A stretch of DNA of 64,000 nt from Vibrio metoecus (GTDB lineage: Bacteria > Pseudomonadota > Gammaproteobacteria > Enterobacterales > Vibrionaceae). The notes under the pieces were generated by a model. It was not told the origin of the DNA and did no database searches. It saw only the letters and a list, made by a program, of their open reading frames with translations. The stretch is taken from positions 248,001 through 312,000 of the forward strand of contig NZ_JJMN01000064.1 in NCBI RefSeq assembly GCF_000696385.1, in the 5' to 3' direction. Both the position numbers and the translations under genes were made by a program. Shown in pieces: positions 21,029 through 30,766 of this stretch. Each line of letters starts with the position of its first letter. Positions within the stretch are counted from its first letter, which is position 1.

Positions 21029-22822
21029 ATGACGTACTTCAACGACACTATTAGCCGCTCTTGGCTGATAACTCAAGTAAAAAAACATCGTACTAAACTT
21101 CTATTTGCCAACATTATTGCGGTGATTGCAACTCTGATCAGTGTCCCTATCCCGCTCTTAATGCCGCTGATGGTGGATGAAGTCTTGCTAAACCAACCGG
21201 CTCAAGGGGTTGAGGCAATGAATCACTTATTGCCTATCAATTGGCATACCGCAACGGGCTATATCATGCTCACCTTGCTGATGGTGGTGCTAATGCGCAT
21301 TGCTAGCCAACTATTGAATATTTTACAAAATCGTCAATTTACCTTGGTTTCGAAGACGATCACTTATGAAATGCGCCGGAAAATGATTGAAAAGCTTGGG
21401 CGTATCAGCATTCGTCAGTATGAGACTCGTGGTAGTGGCGGGATTAATGCCCATTTGATCACCGATATAGAAACGATTGATCAATTTATCGGTTCGACAC
21501 TGAGTAAGTTTCTGATTTCTCTGCTTACGGTGATTGGCACCGCCATTGTATTGCTTTGGTTGGAGTGGCGACTTGGCCTCTTTATTCTGTTAGTGAACCC
21601 GATTGTTATCTACTTTTCTCGAATGCTGGGCAGCCAAGTTAAGCATTTGAAGAAACAGGAAAATCAAGCTTTCGAGCGTTTTCAAAACCGTTTAGTAGAA
21701 ACGTTAGAGGGAATTTATCAATTACGAGCAGCAAATAAAGAGCGAGAATTTTTAAATCGCCTTATCGCAGATGCGGATGCGGTACGCGAAAATGCCGATA
21801 AATACGCGTGGCAATCTGAAGCGGCAGGCCGCCTCTCCTTCTTGCTTTTTTTACTCGGTTTTGAGCTGTTTCGTGCGGTCGCGATGCTAATGGTGGTGTT
21901 TAGCGATCTCACGATTGGTCAGATCTTCGCGGTATTTGGTTACTTGTGGTTTATGCTGAGCCCTGTACAAGAGTTGTTGGGGATCCAATTCTCTTGGTAT
22001 GCGGCCAAGGCTGCCTTGAAGAGAATCAATGGGCTATTGGAGCTGGAAGAAGAGTTTCGTCCGGTCAGCAAAGTGAATCCTTTTACTGAGCCTAGGGAAG
22101 TTGAGATTAAGATTGAGCACCTCAATTTTTCGTATGATGGTGAAAATCAAGTCCTGCACGATTTGTCGCTCACTATTCCTGCGGGTAAAAAAGTGGCGTT
22201 AGTCGGAGCCAGTGGAGGAGGCAAATCGACCCTCATTCAGTTGCTAATGGGGGTGTATCGTGCACAAAGTGGCGCAATTCGTTTTAATGGACAACACTGT
22301 GATGACATTGGGTTTGAAGTCATACGAGATCAAATTGCCGTTGTTTTACAACAACCTATACTGTTTAATGACACTTTGCGGCATAATCTCACGCTTGGTG
22401 GCCAGTTTAATGATGATGCTTTATGGCAAGCGTTAGACATTGCTCAGCTGCAAGATGTGATCGCAAAACTGGATTTGGGGCTGGAAAGCCAAATCGGCCG
22501 GAATGGTATTCGTCTCTCTGGCGGTCAAAGACAAAGATTAGCGATTGCGCGTATGGTGCTCAGTAACCCTAAGTTTGTGATATTGGATGAAGCGACTTCG
22601 GCTTTGGATACCGCGACGGAAGCGGCCTTGCACCGAGCGTTGTCACAATTTTTACAGGGTAGAACGACGTTAATCGTTGCTCATCGCCTTTCGGCAGTGA
22701 AACAAGCGGACTTAATTTATGTACTGGAAGATGGACATGTCAGCCAATCAGGCACGCACAATGAGCTTTTGGAACAAGAAGGTCTCTACCAAACGTTATA
22801 TGGCAATGTCCAATCACATTAA
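21029..22822 (+). CDS. ABC exporter, fused permease/ATPase (MsbA-like)
   Basis: 597 residues: a type IV exporter membrane domain with six predicted segments (about residues 25-320) followed by an ATPase domain with Walker A GASGGGKST, Q-loop VVLQQPILFND, signature LSGGQRQR and Walker B FVILDEATSALD, then the H-loop VAHRLS. The N-terminal membrane domain exports lipids, peptides or drugs in this family; the substrate here is unknown. It is 39 nt upstream of letA on the same strand and likely co-transcribed with letAB, which suggests a lipid connection. E. coli lacks a gene at this position. Confidence 0.9.
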   Translation: MTYFNDTISRSWLITQVKKHRTKLLFANIIAVIATLISVPIPLLMPLMVDEVLLNQPAQGVEAMNHLLPINWHTATGYIMLTLLMVVLMRIASQLLNILQNRQFTLVSKTITYEMRRKMIEKLGRISIRQYETRGSGGINAHLITDIETIDQFIGSTLSKFLISLLTVIGTAIVLLWLEWRLGLFILLVNPIVIYFSRMLGSQVKHLKKQENQAFERFQNRLVETLEGIYQLRAANKEREFLNRLIADADAVRENADKYAWQSEAAGRLSFLLFLLGFELFRAVAMLMVVFSDLTIGQIFAVFGYLWFMLSPVQELLGIQFSWYAAKAALKRINGLLELEEEFRPVSKVNPFTEPREVEIKIEHLNFSYDGENQVLHDLSLTIPAGKKVALVGASGGGKSTLIQLLMGVYRAQSGAIRFNGQHCDDIGFEVIRDQIAVVLQQPILFNDTLRHNLTLGGQFNDDALWQALDIAQLQDVIAKLDLGLESQIGRNGIRLSGGQRQRLAIARMVLSNPKFVILDEATSALDTATEAALHRALSQFLQGRTTLIVAHRLSAVKQADLIYVLEDGHVSQSGTHNELLEQEGLYQTLYGNVQSH

Positions 22823-22825
22823 TTC

Positions 22826-22842
22826 TAGTGACAACGTCACTA
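22826..22842. repeat. Palindrome TAGTGAC-N3-GTCACTA between the ABC exporter and letA
   Basis: Perfect 7-bp arms with a 3-nt centre, 4 nt after the exporter stop. It could be an operator or an RNA hairpin. The same arms occur at 49666-49682. Confidence 0.5.
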
Positions 22843-22861
22843 TGGGCGGTGTTATTTGTCT

Positions 22862-24106
22862 ATGACACCACCCTTGCCTCTTCATTCTCATGCCATGCAG
22901 CCGAGCCATCTTCGTTTGTGTCCCGGCTGCGAATTGGCGGTGGATACCGTCAAGGTCGACCAAGGGCATAGTGCCTATTGTCCCCGTTGCGGAACGCAGT
23001 TGTATCGCGGGGGGGCTCCTTCTCTGTCTGGTAATTTAGCCCTTGCCGTCACATGTTTGCTGCTGTTTATTCCTTCGCATTTTTTCAGCTATATCAACAT
23101 TCGATTGTTTGGTGTCATGATCCCAGCAACGCTTCCAGACGGAGTGTTCGCCTTATGGCGTGAAGGCTATTGGGCATTAACGTTATTAGTCTTATTTTGC
23201 AGTTCAATAGCCCCACTTATTTTATGTTTATCTGTGCTAGGGGCGCATTGGGCTTTACGTTTTCGCCATTTTCAGACGTTACGTTATTCCTTATTACTGA
23301 TCCATCATCTCAAAGTGTGGGTGATGTTGGATGTATTCTTGGTTAGCGTGGCGGTGTCTTGCTTTAAGCTCAAAGACTACTCTGATATTTATGTAGGGTC
23401 AGGATTATTAGGCTTAGTGTTACTGCAAATTTTCACTGTCCTTTTGTTGAGTCGCATTAGCACTCGTCGTTACTGGGAAACTTGGCGAAAAGAAGAAGAT
23501 TACGATTTGCCCTTGAAACAAGTCCACTGTCATAACTGCCATCTTTCTCAACCAGAAAGTGGGCACTGTGTGCGTTGTCAACATAAGCTTTATCATCGTA
23601 AACCGAACTCTATCGAACGGACGTGGGCCTATGTATTAGCCGCAACAGTGGCGATTGTGCCTGCCAACGTCATTCCAATTTCGATTCTCATCACAAACGG
23701 ACAGCGTCTTGAAGACACCATCTTCTCAGGGGTTGCTTCATTAGTGAAAAGTGGCATGTGGGGAATCGCCGTCATTATTTTTGTGGCAAGTATTATTGTG
23801 CCCGTGATTAAAATTATCGGACTTGCTTACTTGCTGCTGGCGATCAAATTTAAACACGAAGTGCATCAGCGCCAACGCATGATGATTTATCGTGGCATAA
23901 AATGGATTGGTAAATGGTCTGTCATGGATCTGTTTGTGATTTCTATCATGCTCACTTTAGTTGATCGAGGGCAAATCCTCGATTTTACCCCCGGTTATGG
24001 GGCGGTAGCTTTTGGTATGGTTGTGGTGCTCACTATGTTGGCGGCGGAAAGTTTGGATCCACGCCTACTCTGGGACAATCCTGACGTTACCCGTACTCAA
24101 CAATAG
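22862..24106 (+). CDS. letA: LetA/PqiA family inner membrane protein
   Basis: About 414 residues with two zinc-ribbon pairs (CPGC/CPRC near residues 20-45 and CHNC/CVRC near 220-240), each followed by a four-helix membrane bundle. This is the duplicated PqiA architecture of LetA (YebS), the membrane partner of the LetB MCE tunnel in lipid transport between the inner and outer membranes. It is 9 nt upstream of letB. Start: I take the ATG at 22862; a TTG two codons earlier and an ATG 10 codons later are also possible, and no strong ribosome binding site decides it. Confidence 0.9.
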   Translation: MTPPLPLHSHAMQPSHLRLCPGCELAVDTVKVDQGHSAYCPRCGTQLYRGGAPSLSGNLALAVTCLLLFIPSHFFSYINIRLFGVMIPATLPDGVFALWREGYWALTLLVLFCSSIAPLILCLSVLGAHWALRFRHFQTLRYSLLLIHHLKVWVMLDVFLVSVAVSCFKLKDYSDIYVGSGLLGLVLLQIFTVLLLSRISTRRYWETWRKEEDYDLPLKQVHCHNCHLSQPESGHCVRCQHKLYHRKPNSIERTWAYVLAATVAIVPANVIPISILITNGQRLEDTIFSGVASLVKSGMWGIAVIIFVASIIVPVIKIIGLAYLLLAIKFKHEVHQRQRMMIYRGIKWIGKWSVMDLFVISIMLTLVDRGQILDFTPGYGAVAFGMVVVLTMLAAESLDPRLLWDNPDVTRTQQ

Positions 24107-24115
24107 GTTGTTTGA

Positions 24116-26755
24116 ATGAGTCAAGAAAATACAACGCAAAACTCTTACACACCGGACATTCGCAAAAATCGCGGAATCTCTCCACTGTGGATTTTGCCGA
24201 TTGTGACGATGGCCTTGGCAGGCTGGCTAGTTTTTAAAGCGATACATGATGCAGGAGTGAGAATTCAAATTCACTTTGATAATGCGCAAGGGCTGGTTGC
24301 CGGGCGCACCACGATTCGCTATCAGGGCCTAGAAGTGGGCATGGTGAGAGATATTAAGCTGTCTGAAGATCTGGATAGTATTTACGTGGAAGCGGATATT
24401 TACCCAGAAGCAACCCAACTACTGTCGAACCAAACACGTTTCTGGATGGTGAAACCTACCGCCAGTTTATCGGGAGTTTCGGGGTTAGATGCGTTGGTGT
24501 CGGGTAACTATATTGCCATTCAGCCAGGCACGCTCCATCAAGATGATTATCCGACGAGTTTCAAAGCATTAGAGTCAGCCCCCTCGGACTTGTTGGCGCA
24601 ACGTGGGTTAACCATTTCTTTGAAAGCGCGTGATTTGGGCGGTATTTCTGTCGGTTCTCAAATTGTCTATAAGAAAATCCCGATTGGCGAAGTCTTTAAT
24701 TATCAATTGGATGAGAATGCCCAATCGGTGATTATTCAGGCATCCATCAAAGATGAATATCGCCACATCATCAATACTGAGAGCCGTTTTTGGAACGTCA
24801 GTGGTGTTGGGACAAGCATCGGTTTCGAAGGTGTGGATGTGCGTTTGGAAAGCTTAAGCGCCCTGCTTGGTGGCTCGATTGCCGTGGATTCACCGGAAGA
24901 AGGTAAACCGGTTGAACAAAATGCGCAGTTTCGCCTCTATCGTGATTTAAAAACCGCCGGACGTGGTATCGCGGTATCGATCACTTTACCTGATGGCAAC
25001 AACATATCCGCGTCCGGAGCTCCTATTATGTATCGAGGCATCGAAATTGGGCAAATCACCGATGTGCAGTTGACCGATAATCGGAAAAGCATCGTCGCGG
25101 CAGCCGCGATTCAGCCTGCATTCAGCGACATGCTCAATAGCGGTAGCCAATTTGTGTTAGAAGAAGCTCAAGTCTCGTTAGCGGGAGTAGAAAACCTCAC
25201 TAACTTAGTGAAAGGAAATTTCTTAACCTTGATTCCGGGTGAAGGTGAACGGACACGAAATTTTCATGCGGTGCGTAAAAACGAGTTCAAATACGCTCGT
25301 TCTAACAGTATTAGTTTTAAATTAGTCGCTGATAACTCATTTGGCCTAGAAGCAGGCACGCCTATTCTGTATCGCGGAGTGACCGTAGGTAGCGTCACGG
25401 CCGTGAATTTAAAGCTCGATTATGTTGAATTAAATGTGCTGATCGATGAGCAATATGGTGCGTTGATCCGCTCACAGAACCGCTTTTATTTAACTGGCAG
25501 TGCTTCAGCAGAGTTAACTGAATCAGGGCTGTCGGTTTCGATCCCACCCGCCAAGCAGTTGTTACTTGGCTCCATCAGTTTTGCAAGTGAAGGAAGCTCT
25601 ACCCCATTAGAACAATATCGCCTCTACCCTAGTCAATCTTTGGCGGAACTGGCGAAATACAACCAATCAGGCTCTCGTTCATTAACACTCTTTGCTAATG
25701 AGTTACCGTCGATCAGTGCTGGCTCCCCACTTCTATACCGCAACTTAAAAGTTGGTAGTATTTCTGGTTTCACGCTAACACCGAAAGGGGTACAAATTGA
25801 AGCCACTATCGAAAAGCAATATCAGCATTTATTAACGCCTAACACCGTGTTCTGGAACCGCTCAGGCGTCGAAATTAAAGCTTCGATGGATGGTGTCGAT
25901 GTGAAAGCCGCACCCCTGCAAACGTTACTGCGTGGTGGCATTGCGTTTGATAGTCTACCGGGTATTGAAAACAAAGTAGGTTCGATGTGGAAGCTGTATA
26001 ACGACTATGATCATGCCCGTCGTTATGGAGAGAAAATCACGCTTACCGCGTTAGGTACACTTGGCGTTAAAGTGGGTACTCCAGTGCAGTACCAAGGAGT
26101 GCAAATTGGTGAGGTATTTGAAATCATTCCAGATTTCGAATCTGAATTTGTCAAACTTTCCGCACGAATTGAGCCACAATATGCCCCCAAAATTGCTAAA
26201 CAGAATTCACAATTTTGGTTATCGCAGGCCAAAATTGGTTTAAGCGGTATTGAAAATGTACAAAACCTATTAGGCCAAAGTATTGAAGTTCAACCTGGTG
26301 TGGGTGATAGCCGTTACGAGTTTGAACTGCACAAAGAAGCTCGTCACGGCGGTGCAGGTAAAACCTACACACTCCAAAGTGAGAAGCGTGGCTCGGTGAA
26401 TGTCGGCACTCCGGTGTTGTACCGCGATATTGAGGTCGGCAAAGTGATCGATGTACGTCTCGGAGAGTTCGCTGACCGTGTGATCACCACTATTCGTATT
26501 GCGCCGCCGTACACTTACCTGCTTCGCCAAAACAGTGTGTTTTGGAATGTGTCAGGGCTCGATATGTCGATTGGCATTACAGGAGCCAATGTGAAGGCTG
26601 GTACGTTTGATAGCATGTTACGCGGTGGAATTACTTTTGCTACGCCAGAGCAGAAGCAATTAACGCCTGCGGCTCCTGAAGGACATACCTTCTATCTCTA
26701 CCCACAAGCACAAGATGAGTGGAGTAAGTGGCGCACTCCTATTCCTAAACCATAA
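24116..26755 (+). CDS. letB: LetB intermembrane lipid transport protein, seven MCE domains
   Basis: 879 residues, matching E. coli LetB (877). One N-terminal membrane anchor (PLWILPIVTMALAGWLVF) and then seven MCE modules with repeated blocks such as GRTTIRYQGLEVG, GSQIVYKKIPIG, GAPIMYRGIEIG, GTPILYRGVTVG, GSPLLYRNLKVG, GTPVQYQGVQIG and GTPVLYRDIEVG. LetB hexamers stack into a tube that spans the periplasm and carries lipids. Follows letA closely. Confidence 0.96.
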   Translation: MSQENTTQNSYTPDIRKNRGISPLWILPIVTMALAGWLVFKAIHDAGVRIQIHFDNAQGLVAGRTTIRYQGLEVGMVRDIKLSEDLDSIYVEADIYPEATQLLSNQTRFWMVKPTASLSGVSGLDALVSGNYIAIQPGTLHQDDYPTSFKALESAPSDLLAQRGLTISLKARDLGGISVGSQIVYKKIPIGEVFNYQLDENAQSVIIQASIKDEYRHIINTESRFWNVSGVGTSIGFEGVDVRLESLSALLGGSIAVDSPEEGKPVEQNAQFRLYRDLKTAGRGIAVSITLPDGNNISASGAPIMYRGIEIGQITDVQLTDNRKSIVAAAAIQPAFSDMLNSGSQFVLEEAQVSLAGVENLTNLVKGNFLTLIPGEGERTRNFHAVRKNEFKYARSNSISFKLVADNSFGLEAGTPILYRGVTVGSVTAVNLKLDYVELNVLIDEQYGALIRSQNRFYLTGSASAELTESGLSVSIPPAKQLLLGSISFASEGSSTPLEQYRLYPSQSLAELAKYNQSGSRSLTLFANELPSISAGSPLLYRNLKVGSISGFTLTPKGVQIEATIEKQYQHLLTPNTVFWNRSGVEIKASMDGVDVKAAPLQTLLRGGIAFDSLPGIENKVGSMWKLYNDYDHARRYGEKITLTALGTLGVKVGTPVQYQGVQIGEVFEIIPDFESEFVKLSARIEPQYAPKIAKQNSQFWLSQAKIGLSGIENVQNLLGQSIEVQPGVGDSRYEFELHKEARHGGAGKTYTLQSEKRGSVNVGTPVLYRDIEVGKVIDVRLGEFADRVITTIRIAPPYTYLLRQNSVFWNVSGLDMSIGITGANVKAGTFDSMLRGGITFATPEQKQLTPAAPEGHTFYLYPQAQDEWSKWRTPIPKP

Positions 26756-26771
26756 CCCTTCTCCGTTTCAC

Positions 26772-26802
26772 GAAAAGCAGCTTTAGGCTGCTTTTCTTCT
26801 TT
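26772..26802 (+). terminator. Terminator of the exporter-letAB operon
   Basis: Stem GAAAAGCAGC/GCTGCTTTTC with loop TTTAG followed by T-rich sequence, 17 nt past the letB stop. Confidence 0.85.
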
Positions 26803-26872
26803 TACGGCTACCTTTATGTCATGAACCTATCTGGGTATAATCGCCGACCTTATTCATCAACGGAATTTGCCT

Positions 26873-28295
26873 GTGCATCCGAACATTTTCTCTTCCCGAA
26901 GAATTCATTACTTCGATGGCGAAAATACTGCCTGATTCTACCCAACTTGCTGATTTTATTGCTGCCTGTCAAAGGCCATTGCGCAAAAGTATTCGGGTAA
27001 ATACGCTCAAAATTTCTGTTGCTGAGTTTTGTGAACGTGCAGCTGAGAAACATTGGCAGTTATCGCCTGTTCCTTGGTGTGAGAACGGTTTTTGGATCGA
27101 AGCCGATGAAAGCCTCGTTCCACTCGGTAATACTGCCGAACATATGGCGGGTCTTTTCTATATCCAAGAAGCCAGTTCGATGATGCCTGTTTCCGCCCTG
27201 TTTATGGGAAATGAACAGTATGATTCGGTTCTCGATATGGCCGCAGCACCAGGCTCTAAGACAACTCAAATCGCCGCTTTGATGGATAATGCAGGTGTTT
27301 TGGTAGCGAACGAATTCTCTGCGAGTCGTGTCAAAGTGCTGCACGCCAATATTGAGCGATGTGGCATTCGTAATGCTGCTCTAACCAATTTTGATGGTTG
27401 CGTATTTGGCGGATGGCTTCCAGAGCGATTTGATGCGGTGTTAATCGATGCGCCTTGCTCTGGAGAAGGAACGATCCGCAAAGATCCCGATGCGATGAAG
27501 AATTGGAGTATGGATGCTATTCATAGTATCGCATCCACTCAGAAAGCTTTGATTGAAAGCGCGTTTCAGGCCTTAAAAGTTGGCGGAACGCTAGTGTATT
27601 CGACATGCACTCTCAGCCTTGAAGAGAATCAACAAGTGTGTTGGCACCTCAAGCAAACTTACGGTGATGCTGTAAGTTTTGAATCTCTGGATAACTTATT
27701 TGAGCAAGCTTCAATTGCGTTGACCGAAGAAGGCTTCTTGCATATTTTCCCGCAAATGTACGATTGTGAAGGTTTTTTTGTCGCCAAAATCCGCAAATTG
27801 GCATCCGTACCGGTTCCTGAGGTCAACAAACGTCTTGGAAAATTTCCTTTCAATAAGGCAAGCCTAAAACAGCAATCAGAGATTGCTGAGCAACTTCAAA
27901 AATCTCTTGGTATAGCGCTACCATCGGATTCACAAGTCTGGCTACGCGATAACGATGTGTGGTTATTCCCGCAAGCATTAGAGCCATTGTTGGGGGCGCT
28001 GCGTTTCTCTCGCATGGGAATAAAAATTGCTGAAGCACATAAATCGGGTTATCGTTGGCAGCATCAAGTTGCAACCTGTTTAGCCTCCGAAAGTACTACT
28101 CATAGTGTGGTGTTGGATACCGCTCAAGCACGAGAATGGTTTATGGGTAGAGATGTCAGACCAGAGGGACAAAGTGGTCAAGGTGAGGTGATCGTCCGTT
28201 ACGCTAACGATGTGATTGGGTTAGGAAAATGGGTCGGCAATCGCGTGAAGAATGGACTGCCAAGAGAGCTTGTGAGAGATAAAAATCTATTCTGA
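26873..28295 (+). CDS. rsmF: 16S rRNA m5C1407 methyltransferase RsmF (frameshift near the 5' end as read)
   Basis: The main frame (from 26916) contains the RsmB/RsmF core: AAAPGSKTTQIAA (SAM site), DAPCSGEGTIRKDPDA with the first catalytic Cys and STCTLSLEENQ with the second. It modifies C1407 of 16S rRNA. The first ATG of that frame is too late compared with E. coli RsmF. The missing N-terminus VHPNIF...LPEEFITS is present upstream from a GTG at 26873 in a different frame. One extra base between 26885 and 26897 explains it, and the joined protein has 473 residues. It lies directly after letAB, as in E. coli. Confidence 0.92.
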
Positions 28296-28354
28296 ATCGT
28301 TGAACTATAGTATGAAATTCTAAAAGCCTGTCGCTAATTTCAGTATATGTACTA

Positions 28355-28451
28355 GGCTTAGTATTAAGCAACCTCCTACATTTTCGATTAGCGCAGGCTC
28401 TTTGGAGCCATTCCCCTAGGCCCTAAAACCTTACGTTTTGGGCCTTTTTTT
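28355..28451 (+). ncRNA. sdsR: Hfq-type small RNA, SdsR (RyeB) homolog
   Basis: About 97 nt just after rsmF, the same position as sdsR in E. coli. I see three hairpins in order: GCTTA-GTAT-TAAGC (28356-28369), GGCTC-TTTG-GAGCC (28396-28409) and a terminator GGCCCTAAAAC/GTTTTGGGCC followed by seven T (28419-28451). The central block TTAGCGCAGGCTC, then GAGCCATTCCCCTAGGCC closely follows the enterobacterial SdsR sequence as I remember it (TTTTAGCGCACGGCTC ... GAGCCATTTCCCTGGACC). A TATATG -10-like element at 28344-28349, with no good -35, fits a sigma-S promoter; SdsR is RpoS-dependent in enterobacteria. The 5' end is inferred. Confidence 0.8.
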
Positions 28452-28461
28452 AGCTCTAAAA

Positions 28462-28478
28462 TCCTCTATAACAAGAGG
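28462..28478 (-). terminator. Possible weak terminator of the CvfB-like gene
   Basis: Short stem CCTCT/AGAGG overlapping the stop codon of the gene at 28479, followed on the minus strand by ATTTTAG. Weak, given only as a possibility. Confidence 0.35.
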
Positions 28479-29315
28479 TTAAGCTAGACGAATACCGTCA
28501 TTTTCAATCACGATTTTGCCTTGCTTATACAAACCGCCGATGGTCTTTTTAAAAGTCCCTTTACTCGTACGGAAAGTGGCAAAAATCGCCTCTGGCGTTG
28601 ATTTATCGCTCAATGGCAGGAAACCACCTTTCTTTTCTAAGGTTTCTAAGATCTTAGTGCTTAGCTCATCCATTTTCTCTACCCCCACTTTTTGCAGGGA
28701 CAGGTCGATTTTGCCATCTTCGCGCACGCTCTTAATGTAGCCCTTGAGTTTCTTACCGATGAACAGCTTGCCAAAAACATCAGAGGAGAAAATCATGCCC
28801 CAGTGCGTACCATTCACAATCGCTTTGAAACCAAGCTCTGAGCGTTCAGCGATCAGCAAATCAACTTGCTGGTTTGGCGTGTATTTCGCTGGGGTTTTAT
28901 CAAGCCACTTGTTGAATTTGGTTGTGCCAACAATACGTCCCGAAGCTTTATCGGTGTAGACGTAAACCAAGACAGTTTGACCTGCCGTAAAACGGGCACG
29001 CTGCTCACTGTATGGAATCAGCAGATCTTTGTTTTTAATGCCCCAGTTAGCAAATGCACCTGTGTTGTTAACGCCTTCGATCGTCATTAAGCCCCATTCA
29101 CCCACTTGAGCAATCGGAGTTTTCAGTTGTGGCAGCGAGTTTGGTTTTTCAGAGTCAAAATACAGGAAAACGTCAATAAACTGCCCAATTTCAGTACCTT
29201 CTGGCACGAAGCGCTTAGGCAGTAAGGTAGTACCGTATTCTCCCGCATCCAAAAAAACACCAAATTCAGCGAATTTCACCACTTCTAAACTATTAATTTG
29301 ACCAATGTTAATCAT
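28479..29315 (-). CDS. CvfB-family S1 RNA-binding protein
   Basis: 278 residues starting MINIGQINSLEVVKFAEFGVFLD. It has several S1-like OB domains (AEFGVFLDAGEYGTTLLP, NTGAFANWGIKNKDLLIPY, and GKKLKGYIKSVREDGKIDLSLQ) and a C-terminal winged helix (FATFRTSKGTFKKTIGGLYKQGKI). This is the CvfB (YitL) family, shown in Staphylococcus to affect virulence gene expression by RNA binding. The bacterial role here is unknown. The frame extends 21 codons upstream, but the inner ATG fits the family better. Confidence 0.87.
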   Translation of the reverse strand: MINIGQINSLEVVKFAEFGVFLDAGEYGTTLLPKRFVPEGTEIGQFIDVFLYFDSEKPNSLPQLKTPIAQVGEWGLMTIEGVNNTGAFANWGIKNKDLLIPYSEQRARFTAGQTVLVYVYTDKASGRIVGTTKFNKWLDKTPAKYTPNQQVDLLIAERSELGFKAIVNGTHWGMIFSSDVFGKLFIGKKLKGYIKSVREDGKIDLSLQKVGVEKMDELSTKILETLEKKGGFLPLSDKSTPEAIFATFRTSKGTFKKTIGGLYKQGKIVIENDGIRLA

Positions 29316-29416
29316 ATAAAACTGTCTCACAGCAAATTTGCAGAGATTATACGTTATCTCTGTTATGCTTTCTCGCATTGGAGCAATAAATCCGGCAATT
29401 TTTACAGGAGTTTTCG

Positions 29417-30766
29417 TTGATTACCGTAGAGCAGCAAGATGCGGCAACCTTGATGATTGTCAGTCAGATGAAAGGCAGTAAGAAGCTCGACTTAAATTTT
29501 TATCTGTTTATCCCGGGTGAATTGGATATCTCACCAGAAGTGATCTCAGAGTCTGAGTTTTTTTACAGTTCAATCCACCAACAGCGTTCCTATTACAGTG
29601 ATCAAATCTTATTACCACTAGTGCACAGCCGCCTCGCCCAACGTGGGCATCTTTCTTCTACGCAATACCGGGTAAGTTTGAGTTTGTTTGCTTATCAGTA
29701 TGTGATTGCCTTGGACAAAGCGGTTTCGCAACTCAATAACACCAGCGATACGGTGACGACGGAAGAAGTGGATAGCGTCATTGAGCTGTCCTTGGATATT
29801 TTGCGCCGTTTACGGCGTAGCATCCCTTATGAAGAGCAGCTTAAGCGTTATTACGCCAATATCGATAACTACCTCTCTTGGTATACCGAGCAGAGTTTCT
29901 TATCCATGATTGCGCATATGACGCGTGATAATGAATACAAGACAAATAAAGAGCGTTTGATAACCTTGGTGGAAAAAGAACAAGCCCACCGCGCGCTCAA
30001 TCAATACAACTCCGATAAAGCGAACCAAGACATCACGCGACTAAGTAACAAAATGCGCTTGTTGCGTCGTCTCATTGAACACCCTGTTATCCTCAATGAA
30101 AAAATCGCTTCACTGGGTAATAACACTAAGCGAGCAGTAAAAGGACTTGCCACTGGGTTGGTGATGATAGCCGTAACGATTACAGCGGTATCCGCACGGG
30201 ATTACTGGGGTGAAATTACCGCGTCTTTTATTATTGCGATGTCGTTTATCTATGCCCTACGCGAAATTTTTAAAGATGATTTGCGAGATATGCTGTGGCG
30301 TTGGATACGTAAAGGGAGACCCAAATGGCGACGCCATTATTTTGATCCGACCACAGGCAAACAAGTCGGCGATAAAGAAGAGTGGTTGGATTACAAAAAG
30401 CTAAGTGATTTACCCGATCGCATTCAAGCCATTCGTAAGAAACGCATTGTGCAGCGTGAAGAGCAGATACTGCACTATCGCTCACATACCGAAATGTCCA
30501 CCTCACGCTTTATGAGTGGTTATGAAGAAACACGTGAAACGCTAATGATTGATCTGCGCTCGATCATGCGCCAGATGGATAAAGGATCAAACCACATTTA
30601 CCAGCTCAACAATGGTCAAGTGAGTCGAGAGTCGGTCGAAAAGCGCCATCTGTTGAACTTGATCGTGAAAGAGAACCACCACAAAGGCGAGCCTACCTAC
30701 TATCGTTGGAAAATCGTGCTTAACCGAAGCCGAATTGTGGATATTGAATCTATCCCGCAGACTTAG
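29417..30766 (+). CDS. Conserved membrane protein, function unknown
   Basis: 449 residues; I do not recognise a characterised family. The start is TTG, 6 nt after CAGGAG, and no ATG is well placed. The N-terminal half is soluble and partly helical. Two adjacent membrane segments lie around residues 238-275 (GLATGLVMIAVTITAVSA and ITASFIIAMSFIYALREIF). The C-terminal half is basic (RWIRKGRPKWRRHYFD) and faces the cytosol if the termini are inside. Its last 17 nt overlap the end of the convergent DUF4442 gene. Confidence 0.75.
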   Translation: MITVEQQDAATLMIVSQMKGSKKLDLNFYLFIPGELDISPEVISESEFFYSSIHQQRSYYSDQILLPLVHSRLAQRGHLSSTQYRVSLSLFAYQYVIALDKAVSQLNNTSDTVTTEEVDSVIELSLDILRRLRRSIPYEEQLKRYYANIDNYLSWYTEQSFLSMIAHMTRDNEYKTNKERLITLVEKEQAHRALNQYNSDKANQDITRLSNKMRLLRRLIEHPVILNEKIASLGNNTKRAVKGLATGLVMIAVTITAVSARDYWGEITASFIIAMSFIYALREIFKDDLRDMLWRWIRKGRPKWRRHYFDPTTGKQVGDKEEWLDYKKLSDLPDRIQAIRKKRIVQREEQILHYRSHTEMSTSRFMSGYEETRETLMIDLRSIMRQMDKGSNHIYQLNNGQVSRESVEKRHLLNLIVKENHHKGEPTYYRWKIVLNRSRIVDIESIPQT

